A program made the translations under genes and the position numbers. A stretch of 64,000 nucleotides of DNA from contig NZ_CP011774.1 in the NCBI RefSeq assembly GCF_001412535.1, positions 2,537,501-2,601,500 on the forward strand, read 5' to 3'. A model generated the notes under the pieces. That model worked only from the letters and a program-made list of their open reading frames with translations. It did no database searches and was not told the DNA's origin. The stretch comes from Limnohabitans sp. 63ED37-2. GTDB lineage: Bacteria; Pseudomonadota; Gammaproteobacteria; Burkholderiales; Burkholderiaceae_C. The stretch's first letter is position 1, and each line of letters starts with the position of its first letter. This document shows positions 44,679 to 54,034 of the stretch, piece by piece.

Positions 44679-44912
44679 ATGAAAATCCTCGTTGCCATCG
44701 CGTTTCTTGCCATTTTGGTCAGTTTGGGCTCGGCCCTGATGTACATGATGCGAGGCAGCGCCCCACCCGCTGAGGGCCAATCACCTAAAAAAGGCAATAT
44801 GGCCACCGCGTTGGCTTTCCGAGTCGGCTTTTCTATTGTCCTCTTCATCTGTGTGTTGCTGGCCTGGAAAATGGGCTGGATCCAGCCCACCGGCATTCCC
44901 CCTGGCGCTTGA
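44679..44912 (+). CDS. DUF2909 twin-transmembrane small protein
   Basis: This 77-residue protein has two membrane segments (MKILVAIAFLAILVSLGSALMYM and ALAFRVGFSIVLFICVLLAW) joined by a short charged loop, as in DUF2909 proteins. Such a gene is a regular companion of aa3 oxidase clusters in Betaproteobacteria, here in opposite orientation between coxC and SURF1. Function unknown; a role in oxidase assembly is inferred only from position. ATG 44679 is chosen because it starts the first helix. Confidence 0.88.
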   Translation: MKILVAIAFLAILVSLGSALMYMMRGSAPPAEGQSPKKGNMATALAFRVGFSIVLFICVLLAWKMGWIQPTGIPPGA

Positions 44913-44981
44913 TTTTTTCTGCGCTTTGTCTGCGGCCCAACTCTTGGGAACAGGGCATGGACGCCAGATTCTGATCCCAAC

Positions 44982-45007
44982 AAAAAAGCGCCCAAAGGCG
45001 CTTTTTT
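44982..45007. terminator. Bidirectional terminator between DUF2909 and coxC
   Basis: A-run, AGCGCC-CAAA-GGCGCT stem and T-run lie between two convergent genes and can end both. For the minus strand it separates the coxB-to-coxC operon from the SURF1-ctaA-ctaB-SCO1 operon. Confidence 0.9.
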
Positions 45008-45025
45008 GTTGTGCCATTGGCAGGG

Positions 45026-45907
45026 TTACATCCAGTACACCAGGATGTACAGACCCAACCACACCACGTCCACGAAGTGCCAATACCAAGCAGCACCTTC
45101 GAAGCCGAAGTGGCGGTCTTTGGTGAAGTGGCCTTTTTGCAAACGCAAGGTGATGAACAAGAGCATCAACATGCCGACAAACACGTGGAAACCGTGGAAA
45201 CCAGTGAGCATGTAGAAGGTGGAGCCATAAATGCCGGACGACAATTTGAGGTTCAAATCACCCCAAGCGTGGGCGTACTCGTAACCCTGAACGAACAGGA
45301 AAACCAAGCCCAAAATCACCGTCATCCACATGAACTTGATGGTTTTGCTGCGGTCACCCACCTGGATGGCGTGGTGTGCGATGGTCAATGTCACGCCTGA
45401 GGTCAGCAGCAAGGCGGTGTTGATGGTGGGCAACCAGAAGGGACCCATGGTCTGGAAGGGCTCCACAATGCCAGCAGGAGAAGTGGTGGCACCTGCCACC
45501 ATGCTGGGCCATGCGGCTTTGAAGTCCGGCCAGAGCAAGGCGTTTTCAAGGCTACCAAGTGCAGGAATCGAATGTGAACGTGCCCACCACAATGCGGTGA
45601 AGAAAGCACCGAAGAACATCACCTCCGAGAAGATGAACCAGGTCATGCTCCAGCGGTAGGACAGGTCGATCTTGCGGCCGTACATGCCGGTCTCGCTTTC
45701 GTGAATGGCTTCAGAGAACCACTGGTACAAAACGATCAACCACCAAGCCAGGCCGAAGAACAGGCAATACATGCCCCATTCGACGCCGTTGATCCACTGG
45801 CCTGCGCCCAGGATGACGAAGAACAAGCCAATGGCCGACATGACCGGGTGGCGTGACTCGTGCGGTACGAAGTAATAAGGCGTGCTGCCGTGTGCTGCTG
45901 AACTCAT
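45026..45907 (-). CDS. coxC: Cytochrome c oxidase subunit III
   Basis: This 293-residue subunit III of aa3-type cytochrome c oxidase has seven hydrophobic segments. Family signatures: HPVMSAIGLFFVILGAGQW near residue 20, SEVMFFGAFFTALWW near 93, and the C-terminal GFHGFHVFVGMLMLLFI and WHFVDVVWLGLYILVYW. It is the last structural gene of the minus-strand operon and is followed by the bidirectional terminator. Confidence 0.98.
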   Translation of the reverse strand: MSSAAHGSTPYYFVPHESRHPVMSAIGLFFVILGAGQWINGVEWGMYCLFFGLAWWLIVLYQWFSEAIHESETGMYGRKIDLSYRWSMTWFIFSEVMFFGAFFTALWWARSHSIPALGSLENALLWPDFKAAWPSMVAGATTSPAGIVEPFQTMGPFWLPTINTALLLTSGVTLTIAHHAIQVGDRSKTIKFMWMTVILGLVFLFVQGYEYAHAWGDLNLKLSSGIYGSTFYMLTGFHGFHVFVGMLMLLFITLRLQKGHFTKDRHFGFEGAAWYWHFVDVVWLGLYILVYWM

Positions 45908-45951
45908 GGAAACTCCTGCTCTCTCTTCTATCTAAATCTTCTGTTGGGCGA

Positions 45952-46176
45952 TTAAAGGCCTGTGGGTTGAACCACGACCCAATTGACCAGGGCCATCAGC
46001 CCCAGAACAAACAACAATGCCGCCCCGATGGCCACACCGATGATGTGGAATGGGTTGAGCTTTTCAATGTCTTGTTGGTACTCGGAATTTTTGCGCAGAC
46101 CCACAAAGGACCACAACACGGCCTGAATGGTGCGCAGCCAAGACGCTTTGGACACGGTAGGCTTTGGCACGCTCAT
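45952..46176 (-). CDS. DUF2970 small membrane protein
   Basis: This 74-residue protein has a single hydrophobic segment (FHIIGVAIGAALLFVLGLMALVNWVVV) after a DUF2970-type N-terminal part, TIQAVLWSFVGLRKNSEYQQD. It overlaps the ctaG stop by 4 bases and precedes coxC by 45, so it is translated with oxidase assembly factors. Function unknown; its constant place in burkholderial oxidase operons suggests an accessory role. Confidence 0.9.
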   Translation of the reverse strand: MSVPKPTVSKASWLRTIQAVLWSFVGLRKNSEYQQDIEKLNPFHIIGVAIGAALLFVLGLMALVNWVVVQPTGL

Positions 46177-46805
46177 GACCCCAAGCCTGTCTTGATCGGC
46201 AGGGGTTGTACTGCAGCCGCCAAAGGCGCTGTTGGCGCAGCCGGTGTTTTGCCGCCGACCTCAAAGAAGGTGTAAGACAAGGTGATGGTGGTCACGTCTT
46301 TGGACAACTTGGGGTCGATCACAAAAGCCACGGGCCAAGATTTTTTCTCGCCAGGCTCCAGTGTGTACTGGTTGAAACAGAAACACTCGAGCTTGTTGAA
46401 ATGACTGGCTGCATTGCGTGGTGCGTAGCTTGGAATGGCCTGAGCCGCCATGCGGCGGTTTTGCACATTCTGAAACTCGTACATCACCGTGCTCAGTTCA
46501 CCGGGGTGAACTTGCATGGAACGCTTTTCTGGCTTGAACTCCCAAGGGCCACGGACATTGGCATCAAACTCCACCGTGACGGTCCGTGTGGTGTCGACCT
46601 GGGTGTTGCGCAGCACCTCGGCGGCTTTGCCAGCCTTGGCGTTACCTGGGACCTGGGTCTCGGAAATGGACAGGATGTTGATGCCCGTGATTTCGCAAAT
46701 GGCCTTGTAAATGGGCACCAGCGCATAGCCAAACCCGAACATGCCAGCGGTGACGATCGCCAGTTTGCCGACCATTTTCAGGTTTTCACCGCGCAGGTTC
46801 ATCAT
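46173..46805 (-). CDS. ctaG: Cytochrome c oxidase copper-insertion protein CtaG (Cox11)
   Basis: CtaG/Cox11 inserts CuB into subunit I. The 210 residues start with a membrane anchor (VGKLAIVTAGMFGFGYALVPIY) and hold the copper motif CFCFNQYTLEPGE near residue 140. KAICEITGINILS after the anchor provides the third conserved cysteine. Two adjacent ATGs (46805, 46802) are possible. The gene follows the 38-aa assembly peptide directly. Confidence 0.97.
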   Translation of the reverse strand: MMNLRGENLKMVGKLAIVTAGMFGFGYALVPIYKAICEITGINILSISETQVPGNAKAGKAAEVLRNTQVDTTRTVTVEFDANVRGPWEFKPEKRSMQVHPGELSTVMYEFQNVQNRRMAAQAIPSYAPRNAASHFNKLECFCFNQYTLEPGEKKSWPVAFVIDPKLSKDVTTITLSYTFFEVGGKTPAAPTAPLAAAVQPLPIKTGLGS

Positions 46806-46811
46806 GTTCTT

Positions 46812-46928
46812 TCAGGGATTCAAGATCAACAACTTGGCCACAAAACCGAGCAGCACAGCCAGTGCCACCGAGGCCAGGATCAGGCCCAGGCGCACATTGC
46901 TTTTTCTTTGTTCGGGTGTCATGGCCAT
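46812..46928 (-). CDS. Cytochrome oxidase small assembly protein, 38 aa
   Basis: Between coxA and ctaG the minus strand encodes a 38-residue peptide, MAMTPEQRKSNVRLGLILAS at its N terminus and ending FVAKLLILNP. It has a positively charged start and one membrane helix. It fits exactly into the gap, with its stop 6 bases before the ctaG ATG and its ATG (46928, or 46922) just after the coxA stop. Burkholderial oxidase operons are annotated with a small assembly protein of this size at this place; I rely on position and composition. Confidence 0.85.
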   Translation of the reverse strand: MAMTPEQRKSNVRLGLILASVALAVLLGFVAKLLILNP

Positions 46929-46933
46929 GGGGA

Positions 46934-48550
46934 TCAACCAATCACGCGCGTTGCAGTGGCGTCCAGCTTGGGTGGGTTCTCAAAGGTGTGGAATGGTGCT
47001 GGCGAAGGCACTTCCCACTCCAGACCTTCGGCCGCTTCCCAAGGCTTCTGAGGCGCTTTTTCGCCCTTGCCCATCATGGCAGGCAACACAATGAACAGGA
47101 AGAAGTACACCTGTGCAAAGCCGAAGAAGAAAGCACCCACCGAAGCAATCATGTTGAAGTCGGTGAACTGCATGGGGTAGTCAGCGTAGCGACGGGGCAT
47201 ACCGGCCAGGCCCAGAAAGTGCATGGGGAAGAAGGTAATGTTGAAAGAAATCAGCGACCACCAGAAATGGATCTTGCCACGGGTTTCGTTGTACATCACT
47301 CCGGTCCACTTGGGAATCCAGTAGTAAACGCCTGCAAACAAAGCAAACAAGGAACCCGCCACCAACACGTAGTGGAAGTGGGCCACCACGTAGTAAGTGT
47401 CTTGCAACTGGATATCGATCGGGGCCATGGCCAGAATCAGACCCGTGAAGCCACCCATGGTGAACACGAAGATGAAGCCCACCGCAAACAGCATGGGGGT
47501 TTCAAAGGTCATGGAGCCGCGCCACATGGTGGCGATCCAGTTGAAAATCTTCACCGCGGTTGGCACCGCGATCAACATGGTCGCGTACATGAAGAACAAC
47601 TGGCCGGTCACCGGCATGCCGGTGGTGAACATGTGGTGCGCCCACACGATGAAAGAGAGAATCGCGATGGACGATGTGGCGTACACCATGGAGGCGTAGC
47701 CAAACAGCTTCTTGCGTGAAAAGGCGGGCACGATCTGGCTGATGATGCCGAAAGCCGGCAAGATCATGATGTACACCTCGGGGTGACCGAAGAACCAGAA
47801 GATGTGCTGGTACATGACCGGGTCACCACCACCGGCAGGGTTGAAGAAGCTGGTGCCAAAATGACGGTCTGTCAGGGTCATGGTGATCGCGCCGGCCAAA
47901 ACGGGCATCACGGCAATCAGCAGGTAAGCGGTGATCAGCCATGTCCAGGCGAACATGGGCATCTTCATCAAAGTCATGCCAGGCGCGCGCATGTTCAAGA
48001 TGGTCACGATGATGTTGATCGAGCCCATGATGGACGAAGCACCCAGGATGTGCATGGCAAAAATACCCGCGTCCATGGAAGGACCCATTTGCAGAGTCAG
48101 GGGTGCATACAGTGTCCAGCCAGCAGCAGGTGCGCCACCAGGCATGAAAAACGATCCGACCAGCATCAAAGCAGCAGGAATCATCAGCCAAAAGCTGAAG
48201 TTGTTCATGCGAGCAAAAGCCATGTCAGACGCACCGATTTGCAAAGGCAACATCCAGTTCGCGAAACCCACAAAAGCTGGCATGATGGCGCCGAACACCA
48301 TGATGATGCCGTGCATGGTGGTGAATTGGTTGAACAATTCGGGGTTGACCACTTGCAGTCCGGGCTGGAACAACTCGGCGCGGATGCCAAGGGCCAAGAC
48401 GCCACCGACCATGAGCATGGCAAAGCTGAACAGCAGGTACAAGGTACCGATGTCTTTGTGGTTGGTGGCATACACCCAACGACGCCAGCCTGCAGGCGCG
48501 TGACCGTGGTCGTCATGGGCGTGATCGTGATGGTCTAGAACGGCACTCAT
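46934..48550 (-). CDS. coxA: Cytochrome c oxidase subunit I
   Basis: This 538-residue catalytic subunit of aa3 oxidase reduces O2 at a heme a3-CuB centre and pumps protons. Twelve hydrophobic segments are visible; CuB ligands and the cross-linked Tyr lie in [18 protein letters not shown] and [10 protein letters not shown], and heme ligands in [11 protein letters not shown] and [12 protein letters not shown]. The EVYI motif marks an A-type oxidase with K and D channels. GRRVY-type start: [21 protein letters not shown]. Follows coxB by 32 bases. Confidence 0.99.
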   Translation of the reverse strand: MSAVLDHHDHAHDDHGHAPAGWRRWVYATNHKDIGTLYLLFSFAMLMVGGVLALGIRAELFQPGLQVVNPELFNQFTTMHGIIMVFGAIMPAFVGFANWMLPLQIGASDMAFARMNNFSFWLMIPAALMLVGSFFMPGGAPAAGWTLYAPLTLQMGPSMDAGIFAMHILGASSIMGSINIIVTILNMRAPGMTLMKMPMFAWTWLITAYLLIAVMPVLAGAITMTLTDRHFGTSFFNPAGGGDPVMYQHIFWFFGHPEVYIMILPAFGIISQIVPAFSRKKLFGYASMVYATSSIAILSFIVWAHHMFTTGMPVTGQLFFMYATMLIAVPTAVKIFNWIATMWRGSMTFETPMLFAVGFIFVFTMGGFTGLILAMAPIDIQLQDTYYVVAHFHYVLVAGSLFALFAGVYYWIPKWTGVMYNETRGKIHFWWSLISFNITFFPMHFLGLAGMPRRYADYPMQFTDFNMIASVGAFFFGFAQVYFFLFIVLPAMMGKGEKAPQKPWEAAEGLEWEVPSPAPFHTFENPPKLDATATRVIG

Positions 48551-48582
48551 CTTGATTTCCTTTGATTTGTATACGGTACGGC

Positions 48583-49755
48583 TTATTTGCGGGCGGCCAG
48601 AACTTCAGCTGGCTGCACGATTTGCCCGGTCTTGTTGGACCAGTTGTTCTTGGTGTAGGTGATCACCGCAGCAATTTCGGTGTCAGACAGTTGCTTCCAT
48701 GCAGGCATGGCGCCGTTGTTTTGACCGTTGAGCATCACTGCAATTTGTTTGGACTTGTCTGCATCCAAGACGAGGGCTGAACCGTCGAGGGCTTTGATGG
48801 CACCTGCGCCTTTACCGGTGGCTTGGTGGCAGGCCGCGCAGTTGGCGGCATAGACCTTCTCGCCGCGCTTGGACAGGTCGTCCAGCGCCCAGACTTTGGC
48901 CGGGTCATCGGCTTTGGCGGCTTGCTTTTTCTTCTCGGTGTCGACCCAAGCAGCGTAATCGGTCGCAGACAAAACCTTCACGTGAATGGGCATGTAAGCG
49001 TGTTCTTTGCCGCACAGTTCTTGGCACTGGCCGTAGAAGTCGCCAGTTTTCTCCGCACGGAACCAGGTGTCGCGCACAAAACCGGGGATCGCGTCTTGCT
49101 TGATACCAAAGGCTGGCACCGCAAATGCATGGATCACGTCATTGGCTGTGGTGATGACTCGCACTTTTTGGCCCACAGGCACCACCAAGGGATTGTCCAC
49201 TTTGAGCAGGTAGTTGTCGCCTTCTGGCTTGCCTGCGTCGGACATGGCACGTTGGCCGGAATCCAAGGTCGAGATGTAGCTCAAACCTTCGCCTTCGCCC
49301 TTGATGTAGTCGTAGCCCCATTTCCACTGGTAGCCCGTGACCTTGACCGTCAGATCGGCGTTGGTGGTGTCCTTCTGGGCCACCAGCACTTTGGTGGCCG
49401 GCAAGGCCATCAAGATCACGATGATGAAGGGAACAGCCGTCCAAATCACTTCGACTGTGATGGACTCGGTGAAAGTGGCGGGCTTGTGACCGACCGATTT
49501 GCGGTGCTTCCAAATGGAATAGAACATCACCGCAAACACCGCAATGAAGATCACAGTGCAAATGATCAGCATGAACCAGTGCAGCCAGTGCTGCTCTTCG
49601 GCGATTTTGGTAGCCGGTGGTGCAAAGTTGAGTTGGTTGACAGCAGGGCCACCTGGCAAATCATTGACGGCATGAGCGGCCGTAGCCAGCCAAGCGCCTG
49701 CAAAAATGCCCGCGCGGGATAGCAGCGAAGCCAATTGGTTGGAAATATTCTTCAT
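48583..49755 (-). CDS. coxB: Cytochrome c oxidase subunit II with fused cytochrome c domain
   Basis: This 390-residue subunit II (caa3-like) has a signal peptide ending ATAAHA, two membrane helices, a cupredoxin domain with the CuA ligands in [15 protein letters not shown] (about residues 244-258), and a C-terminal class I cytochrome c domain with CAACH (306-310) and a distal Met in GAMPAWKQ. The fused heme allows direct electron entry from soluble cytochrome c or other donors. The ATG at 49755 starts the signal peptide; the longer frame to 49836 is not supported. First structural gene of the operon. Confidence 0.97.
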   Translation of the reverse strand: MKNISNQLASLLSRAGIFAGAWLATAAHAVNDLPGGPAVNQLNFAPPATKIAEEQHWLHWFMLIICTVIFIAVFAVMFYSIWKHRKSVGHKPATFTESITVEVIWTAVPFIIVILMALPATKVLVAQKDTTNADLTVKVTGYQWKWGYDYIKGEGEGLSYISTLDSGQRAMSDAGKPEGDNYLLKVDNPLVVPVGQKVRVITTANDVIHAFAVPAFGIKQDAIPGFVRDTWFRAEKTGDFYGQCQELCGKEHAYMPIHVKVLSATDYAAWVDTEKKKQAAKADDPAKVWALDDLSKRGEKVYAANCAACHQATGKGAGAIKALDGSALVLDADKSKQIAVMLNGQNNGAMPAWKQLSDTEIAAVITYTKNNWSNKTGQIVQPAEVLAARK

Positions 49756-49832
49756 GTTTCTCACTAACTTCCAAGACTCTGTTGAACTCACACCCAGGGC
49801 CACGCCAGAAAGATCCGGCTGCCCACACGGCA

Positions 49833-50309
49833 TCACGCTGAGCGCAATGCCTTCCTGATTTCTCGCGCCAGCACTTGCCGGAGCTCGGGCCTCACAAAAC
49901 GCCCCACCTCAATCGTCTGACCTTGACCCGACAACTCGATCAGGCTTTGGTCTCCAGACTTGGGCTCAACCCGCACCCATTGGCGCGAAAATTCAGCCCG
50001 CTCCAGGCGGCCAGCTGTTTCCAGCTCGACCACCAAGTTGCTGCCCTGCAGCGAAATCATTTCACCATCCGCGGCATGGCGGGCATAGGCCAAAAAAGCC
50101 AGCCCGACCACCGCCACCTCTAAGCCCGCAAAAGCCAACACCAAAGTGGCCCCTTGCATCCAGAAGAACACCCCGATACCCAAAGATACCGTGCACAGCG
50201 ACAGGTACATCCAGCCCAATTGGACAGGTGTGACCGAACAGTTGCGTTTGAGCCGCCATTGAACGGATGGCCCCGACACTTGCGCGAACTGGTAAGACTG
50301 ATTTGACAT
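49833..50309 (-). CDS. DUF2244 membrane protein upstream of coxB
   Basis: This 158-residue protein of the DUF2244 family begins with KRNCSVTPVQLGWMYLSLCTVSLGIG and has two membrane helices (about 29-50 and 55-75), followed by a soluble domain (LVVELETAGRLERAEFSRQWVRVEP). It lies 77 bases upstream of coxB on the same strand, its normal place in Burkholderiales oxidase loci, and may be the first gene of the operon. Function unknown. Confidence 0.88.
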   Translation of the reverse strand: MSNQSYQFAQVSGPSVQWRLKRNCSVTPVQLGWMYLSLCTVSLGIGVFFWMQGATLVLAFAGLEVAVVGLAFLAYARHAADGEMISLQGSNLVVELETAGRLERAEFSRQWVRVEPKSGDQSLIELSGQGQTIEVGRFVRPELRQVLAREIRKALRSA

Positions 50310-50403
50310 CCGTCAACTTTCAATAACCTAACACCCTGTCAAGCATGTTCTGTGGTCAAAACGGGCGGATTTTACCCGAGATCAAATCATCTTTTGACAG
50401 ATC

Positions 50404-51321
50404 TCAAACTTTGTCCTGTATACCCCCACCCGGTTGCAGCATAAGCCGCATCTGATCGAGGCCGATTTCGGTTTTTGCGGCCATTTTCATTCGTGGCCGA
50501 GGTTTCAGGGCGTGGCCATACACGATCTCGAAGCCCAAGGACAGGCGTCCGCCTTCTTCGGGGCGGGCCAGCGCCAGCAAGGCTTCTGACAAGCGATCAC
50601 GCCACAGGCGCGAACGCAAGCCCTGAAAACGCTGCACATGCAAGTTGCGGCCCAGGCTGCGCAACTCGGCCAGCAAAGTGTCAGGGCTAGCGTACGTCAA
50701 GGTGATGCGCTCCATGTCCATGACCGGCTCGGCAAAACCCGCCTCCACCAGCATGTCGCCCCAATCGTGCATGTCGGTAAACGCGTGTGCGGGCTCAGGC
50801 CAACCAGCGCGGGCATACACCTGACGCACATCACGCAGCGTGTCGGGCCCCAGGCAAGAAAACATCAAAAATCCATCCACCGCCAAGGCCTGGTGCCAGG
50901 TTTGCAGCAAGGCCTGGGGCTCGGCGCTGGCATGCAGGTGCATGTTGGCCCACAGCATTTGTGCGGTGTGATCGGGCGGCAAACCCTCATGCCGCTTGGG
51001 GCTGCGCCAGTGCTGGGCTTGCCACCATGCGCTGTGAAGTGCCTGCCGCGTGACCTGTGCGTGCGCTGGGGGCTCTCCAGTCAGCCAAACCTGGGCCTTG
51101 GGGTAACGCTGCTCCAAAGCGAGTTGCGCCAACAGGCCGCCGCGCAAGGGGCTCCAATGCACCCACTGCTGGGGCTGTAATTTGATGAAATCCAGCCGTT
51201 CCTGCATGCGCTTGGCGACCTCTTCATGCAGCCAAGGTGAATGCGCTTCGCGAGCGGGCAGGGATTGCCAGCGGGCAGCGGCCACGGGATCCAAAGAAGG
51301 AGGGCGAAGGGCTTGGGGCAT
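50404..51321 (-). CDS. BioC-like SAM-dependent methyltransferase
   Basis: This protein of about 305 residues is related to BioC (malonyl-ACP methyltransferase). Late motifs are clear: FLMFSCLGPDTLRDVRQVYA and HAFTDMHDWGDMLVEAGFAEPVMDMERITLTY, as in BioC. The usual GxGxG SAM loop is hard to find; the region PLRGGLLAQLALEQRYPKAQ seems degenerate, so methyl transfer is not certain. It is divergent from comF. In several Burkholderiales this gene sits beside comF rather than bio genes. The start may be 51351 (GTG). Confidence 0.75.
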   Translation of the reverse strand: MPQALRPPSLDPVAAARWQSLPAREAHSPWLHEEVAKRMQERLDFIKLQPQQWVHWSPLRGGLLAQLALEQRYPKAQVWLTGEPPAHAQVTRQALHSAWWQAQHWRSPKRHEGLPPDHTAQMLWANMHLHASAEPQALLQTWHQALAVDGFLMFSCLGPDTLRDVRQVYARAGWPEPAHAFTDMHDWGDMLVEAGFAEPVMDMERITLTYASPDTLLAELRSLGRNLHVQRFQGLRSRLWRDRLSEALLALARPEEGGRLSLGFEIVYGHALKPRPRMKMAAKTEIGLDQMRLMLQPGGGIQDKV

Positions 51322-51409
51322 GGGGCAGAAGTCAAAATGGGGCAGCTGCACACCAGCACAAACAGGTTTTGCACTTGTTTCATCTGCCCGGTCTGAGTAT
51401 ATTGACTAG

Positions 51410-52156
51410 ATGACACCCGCTTGGCTTCAGGGCTTGTTGAATACATCGACCGGCCCGCGAGCCGGTGGATGGGGGCGCTGGCTGCCCAGCCGCTGCGCCA
51501 TCTGCCAAAGCTGGCCCCACCCGCCGCTTTGTGAGGCCTGCATCAGCCGCTTTGCCCAGCCCCAGCACCGCTGCCCCAGCTGCGCCTTGCCCTTGTCCCA
51601 CCCAATAAGGCGCTGTGGCGCCTGCCTGAAATGCCCACCCCCACTGGACTTGTGCTTGACGGCCACCGCCTACACCTGGCCCTGGGTGGAGCTGATTGCC
51701 CGCTACAAGTTTCAGCAGCAAGCTGGCTGGGCGGGCGCTTTGGCCACCCTGATGCTCAGCACCCCCTTGGCCGAAGACACTCTGGACGAGGCCGACTGGG
51801 TGCTGCCGATCCCGCTGTCGGCACAGCGCCTGGCCGAGCGCGGCTACAACCAGTCGTGGCTGCTGGCACGCCAACTCAGCCCCCACAAAGCCGACGCCCG
51901 TTTGCTGCTGCGCACCCGTGACACACCGTCGCAGCGCACCCTGCCTCGGGCTGAGCGGTTGGCCAATTTGGTGGGGGCTTTTGCGGTGGAGCCAATGCGG
52001 GCGGCGCAGCTGCGCGGCAAAAAAGTGGTGCTGATCGATGACGTCATGACCAGTGGCGCCTCTTTGCACACAGCGGCCCGGGTCTTGCGCGATGCGGGCG
52101 CAGCGCAGGTCAGCGCCTTGGTGCTGGCCCGAACCGAAGCGGGAGGCGAAGCCTGA
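51410..52156 (+). CDS. comF: ComF-family phosphoribosyltransferase-like protein
   Basis: This 248-residue protein has an N-terminal zinc-finger region (CAICQSWPHPPLCEAC, CPSCALPL, CGACLKC) and a C-terminal phosphoribosyltransferase domain with the PRPP loop VVLIDDVMTSGASLHTAARVL. ComF proteins are needed for DNA uptake during transformation in some bacteria (ComF, GntX), probably at the cytoplasmic single-strand step. It is divergent from the BioC-like gene and precedes trmL by 22 bases. Confidence 0.93.
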   Translation: MTPAWLQGLLNTSTGPRAGGWGRWLPSRCAICQSWPHPPLCEACISRFAQPQHRCPSCALPLSHPIRRCGACLKCPPPLDLCLTATAYTWPWVELIARYKFQQQAGWAGALATLMLSTPLAEDTLDEADWVLPIPLSAQRLAERGYNQSWLLARQLSPHKADARLLLRTRDTPSQRTLPRAERLANLVGAFAVEPMRAAQLRGKKVVLIDDVMTSGASLHTAARVLRDAGAAQVSALVLARTEAGGEA

Positions 52157-52178
52157 AGGCCAAGGCACAATACCGGCC

Positions 52179-52676
52179 ATGTTCCATATCGTCTTGGTTG
52201 AGCCCGAAATCCCGCCCAATACCGGCAACGTCATCCGCTTGGCGGCCAACACGGGCTGCACACTGCACCTGGTCGAGCCTCTGGGTTTTTCGATGGACGA
52301 CAAACACATGCGCCGCGCGGGTCTTGATTACCACGAATACGCCGATTTACGCCGCCATGCGGACTGGGCCAGCTTTTTAGCCCAAGAAAAACCCCAGCCC
52401 GAGCGCATGTATGCCCTGACCACACGCGGCAGCCGCCCCGCCCACGGCGTGGCTTTTGCGCCGGGCGACTGGTTGGTGTTTGGCTCGGAAACACGGGGCT
52501 TGTCGCCCGAGCTGCGCGAACAGTTCGCACCGGCCCAGCGCATCAAGTTGCCCATGCGCGAAGGCCAGCGCAGCCTGAACCTGTCGAATGCGGTGGCGGT
52601 CACCGTGTTCGAGGCCTGGCGGCAAAACGGCTTTGCCGGGGCCAGCCAGGCGCCTGGCCTGCCCGCTCAGGCGTAA
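52179..52676 (+). CDS. trmL: tRNA (cytidine/uridine-34 2'-O)-methyltransferase TrmL
   Basis: TrmL methylates the wobble ribose of certain leucine tRNAs. The 165-residue SPOUT-fold protein starts MFHIVLVEPEIPPNTGNVIR and has the knot motifs LVFGSETRGLSPE and LPMREGQRSLNLSNAVAVTVFE. The ATG at 52179 is 22 bases after comF. Its last 10 bases overlap the end of the convergent MaoC gene. Confidence 0.97.
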   Translation: MFHIVLVEPEIPPNTGNVIRLAANTGCTLHLVEPLGFSMDDKHMRRAGLDYHEYADLRRHADWASFLAQEKPQPERMYALTTRGSRPAHGVAFAPGDWLVFGSETRGLSPELREQFAPAQRIKLPMREGQRSLNLSNAVAVTVFEAWRQNGFAGASQAPGLPAQA

Positions 52677-53122
52677 ATGCGCACCAGCGACTCGGCGGCG
52701 CACACTGGTTTGTCGCTGCCCTCGCGCTCCACCGTCACATTCCACTGGAACTGCATGCCGTTGCCATCAATGGGCGTGGCCGAATGCAAATGCAGGTGCG
52801 CCCGCAAACGGCTGCCCACCGGCACCGGGGCCATGAAGCGCACCTTGTTCAAGCCGTAATTGACGCCCATGCGGGCCGATGTGACCACAATCGTTTTGTC
52901 AAAGAACTGCGACAGCAAGGACAGGGTCAAAAAGCCGTGAGCAATCGGTGCACCAAAGGGGCCTTGTTGGGCCCTCTCCACGTCGACGTGGATCCACTGG
53001 TGGTCACCCGTGGCCTCGGCAAACTGATTCACCTGTTGCTGGGTGATGGTGACCCAATCGGTGGCGGTCACGTCTTGGCCGACACAAGCGGCCAAATCGG
53101 CCAAGTTTTCAAATGTTTTCAT
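52667..53122 (-). CDS. MaoC-like (R)-specific enoyl-CoA hydratase
   Basis: This 151-residue hot-dog-fold protein has the hydratase motif FAEATGDHQWIHVDVERAQQGPFGAPIAHGFLTLSL with the catalytic Asp (in GDHQ) and His (in WIHVD). Such enzymes hydrate trans-2-enoyl-CoA to (R)-3-hydroxyacyl-CoA, supplying PHA synthesis or odd pathways. ATG 53122 (MKTFENLADL) fits homologues; ATG 53128 is also in frame. Lone gene, convergent with trmL. Confidence 0.93.
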   Translation of the reverse strand: MKTFENLADLAACVGQDVTATDWVTITQQQVNQFAEATGDHQWIHVDVERAQQGPFGAPIAHGFLTLSLLSQFFDKTIVVTSARMGVNYGLNKVRFMAPVPVGSRLRAHLHLHSATPIDGNGMQFQWNVTVEREGSDKPVCAAESLVRIYA

Positions 53123-53188
53123 GCACATGACTTTATTCACTCGAGCGTGTTCAAGGTGTCGATGTCGTGACACAAGCCGAGATTGGGC

Positions 53189-53800
53189 TCATGCGGGAGG
53201 TGGCGACTCGCTGGCACTCATCTTCCGAACCTCTTCACGCAAACGGGCCAATTCGGTGCGGTAGTGTTCGGCATCGCCGTAATCGGCAAAGCCGTGGTAG
53301 TGTGCGTGCGCCTGCACCATGCGCCGGGCATGCTTGATCGGGCACCAGTATTTTTCGGTCACCGCCACCACCTCACGGCCATAGGCCATCAGGCCGTTGC
53401 CATAAGAGCAATACGCGCAGTTGATTTTTTCCAGCCAATTCAAATAAGCCAGATGCGTGCGGTCGTACACAAAAAAATCCGAGCGCTTGACACGGGGGAT
53501 GCCACACAAGGGAAAACACACCCATTGGTAGAGCGTGATGAAGGCATCGAGCAGCAGCATGGGCACCAGCACTGGGTAGATGAAGGGCACACACAGCACA
53601 TGTCGCCAATCGGCGGTGAGCACATAACCGAGCAAACCCGCCTTGAAACGCTTTTGCTGCGCCAACACCTCTTTTTCGAAGCGCACCTTGTGCGCTTCGA
53701 AATCCGCCTGCCACTGCTGGCGGCGGGTTTTGGCCTCTTGCTCAATGGCTGCTTCCAGTTGCTGGATACGGACCAGAAATTCCTGAATTCGGGGGTTCAT
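53189..53800 (-). CDS. Conserved membrane protein of unknown function
   Basis: This 203-residue protein starts with a charged helix, probably coiled coil, of about 55 residues (MNPRIQEFLVRIQQLEAAIE, then many Q/E/K), then a hydrophobic stretch (VLCVPFIYPVLVPMLLLDAFITLYQWVCFP), then a cytosolic region with cysteines in KINCAYCSYGNG and KYWCPIKHARRM. CCAAGGAGACCCC before the ATG is a strong ribosome site. I have seen this family in Burkholderiales as an uncharacterised protein. The spaced cysteines and histidines after the membrane part could bind metal or heme; not proven. Confidence 0.8.
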   Translation of the reverse strand: MNPRIQEFLVRIQQLEAAIEQEAKTRRQQWQADFEAHKVRFEKEVLAQQKRFKAGLLGYVLTADWRHVLCVPFIYPVLVPMLLLDAFITLYQWVCFPLCGIPRVKRSDFFVYDRTHLAYLNWLEKINCAYCSYGNGLMAYGREVVAVTEKYWCPIKHARRMVQAHAHYHGFADYGDAEHYRTELARLREEVRKMSASESPPPA

Positions 53801-54034
53801 GGGGTCTCCTTGGACGGCAAATGGCATCAGCACACGACCGGTGCGTCCCCACAAGAATGGGTTGCTGTGCTTCAGAGATGGGGCACTGCTGCGAGACCAC
53901 CTTAACACCATGCCCATCGGCTCACAATCCATCATGGAGATTTGACCGCTTGAACACCCCGAATGGGCGTTTGGGCGATGAACTGAACGGACAGGTGCAC
54001 AGAGCCACTAAAATCTGACCCTGTCCCAAATAGA

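Noticed and set aside
50404..51321. Methyltransferase considered as bioC of a biotin operon
   Set aside because: No bio genes are near and the SAM-binding loop is not clear, so the symbol is not given.
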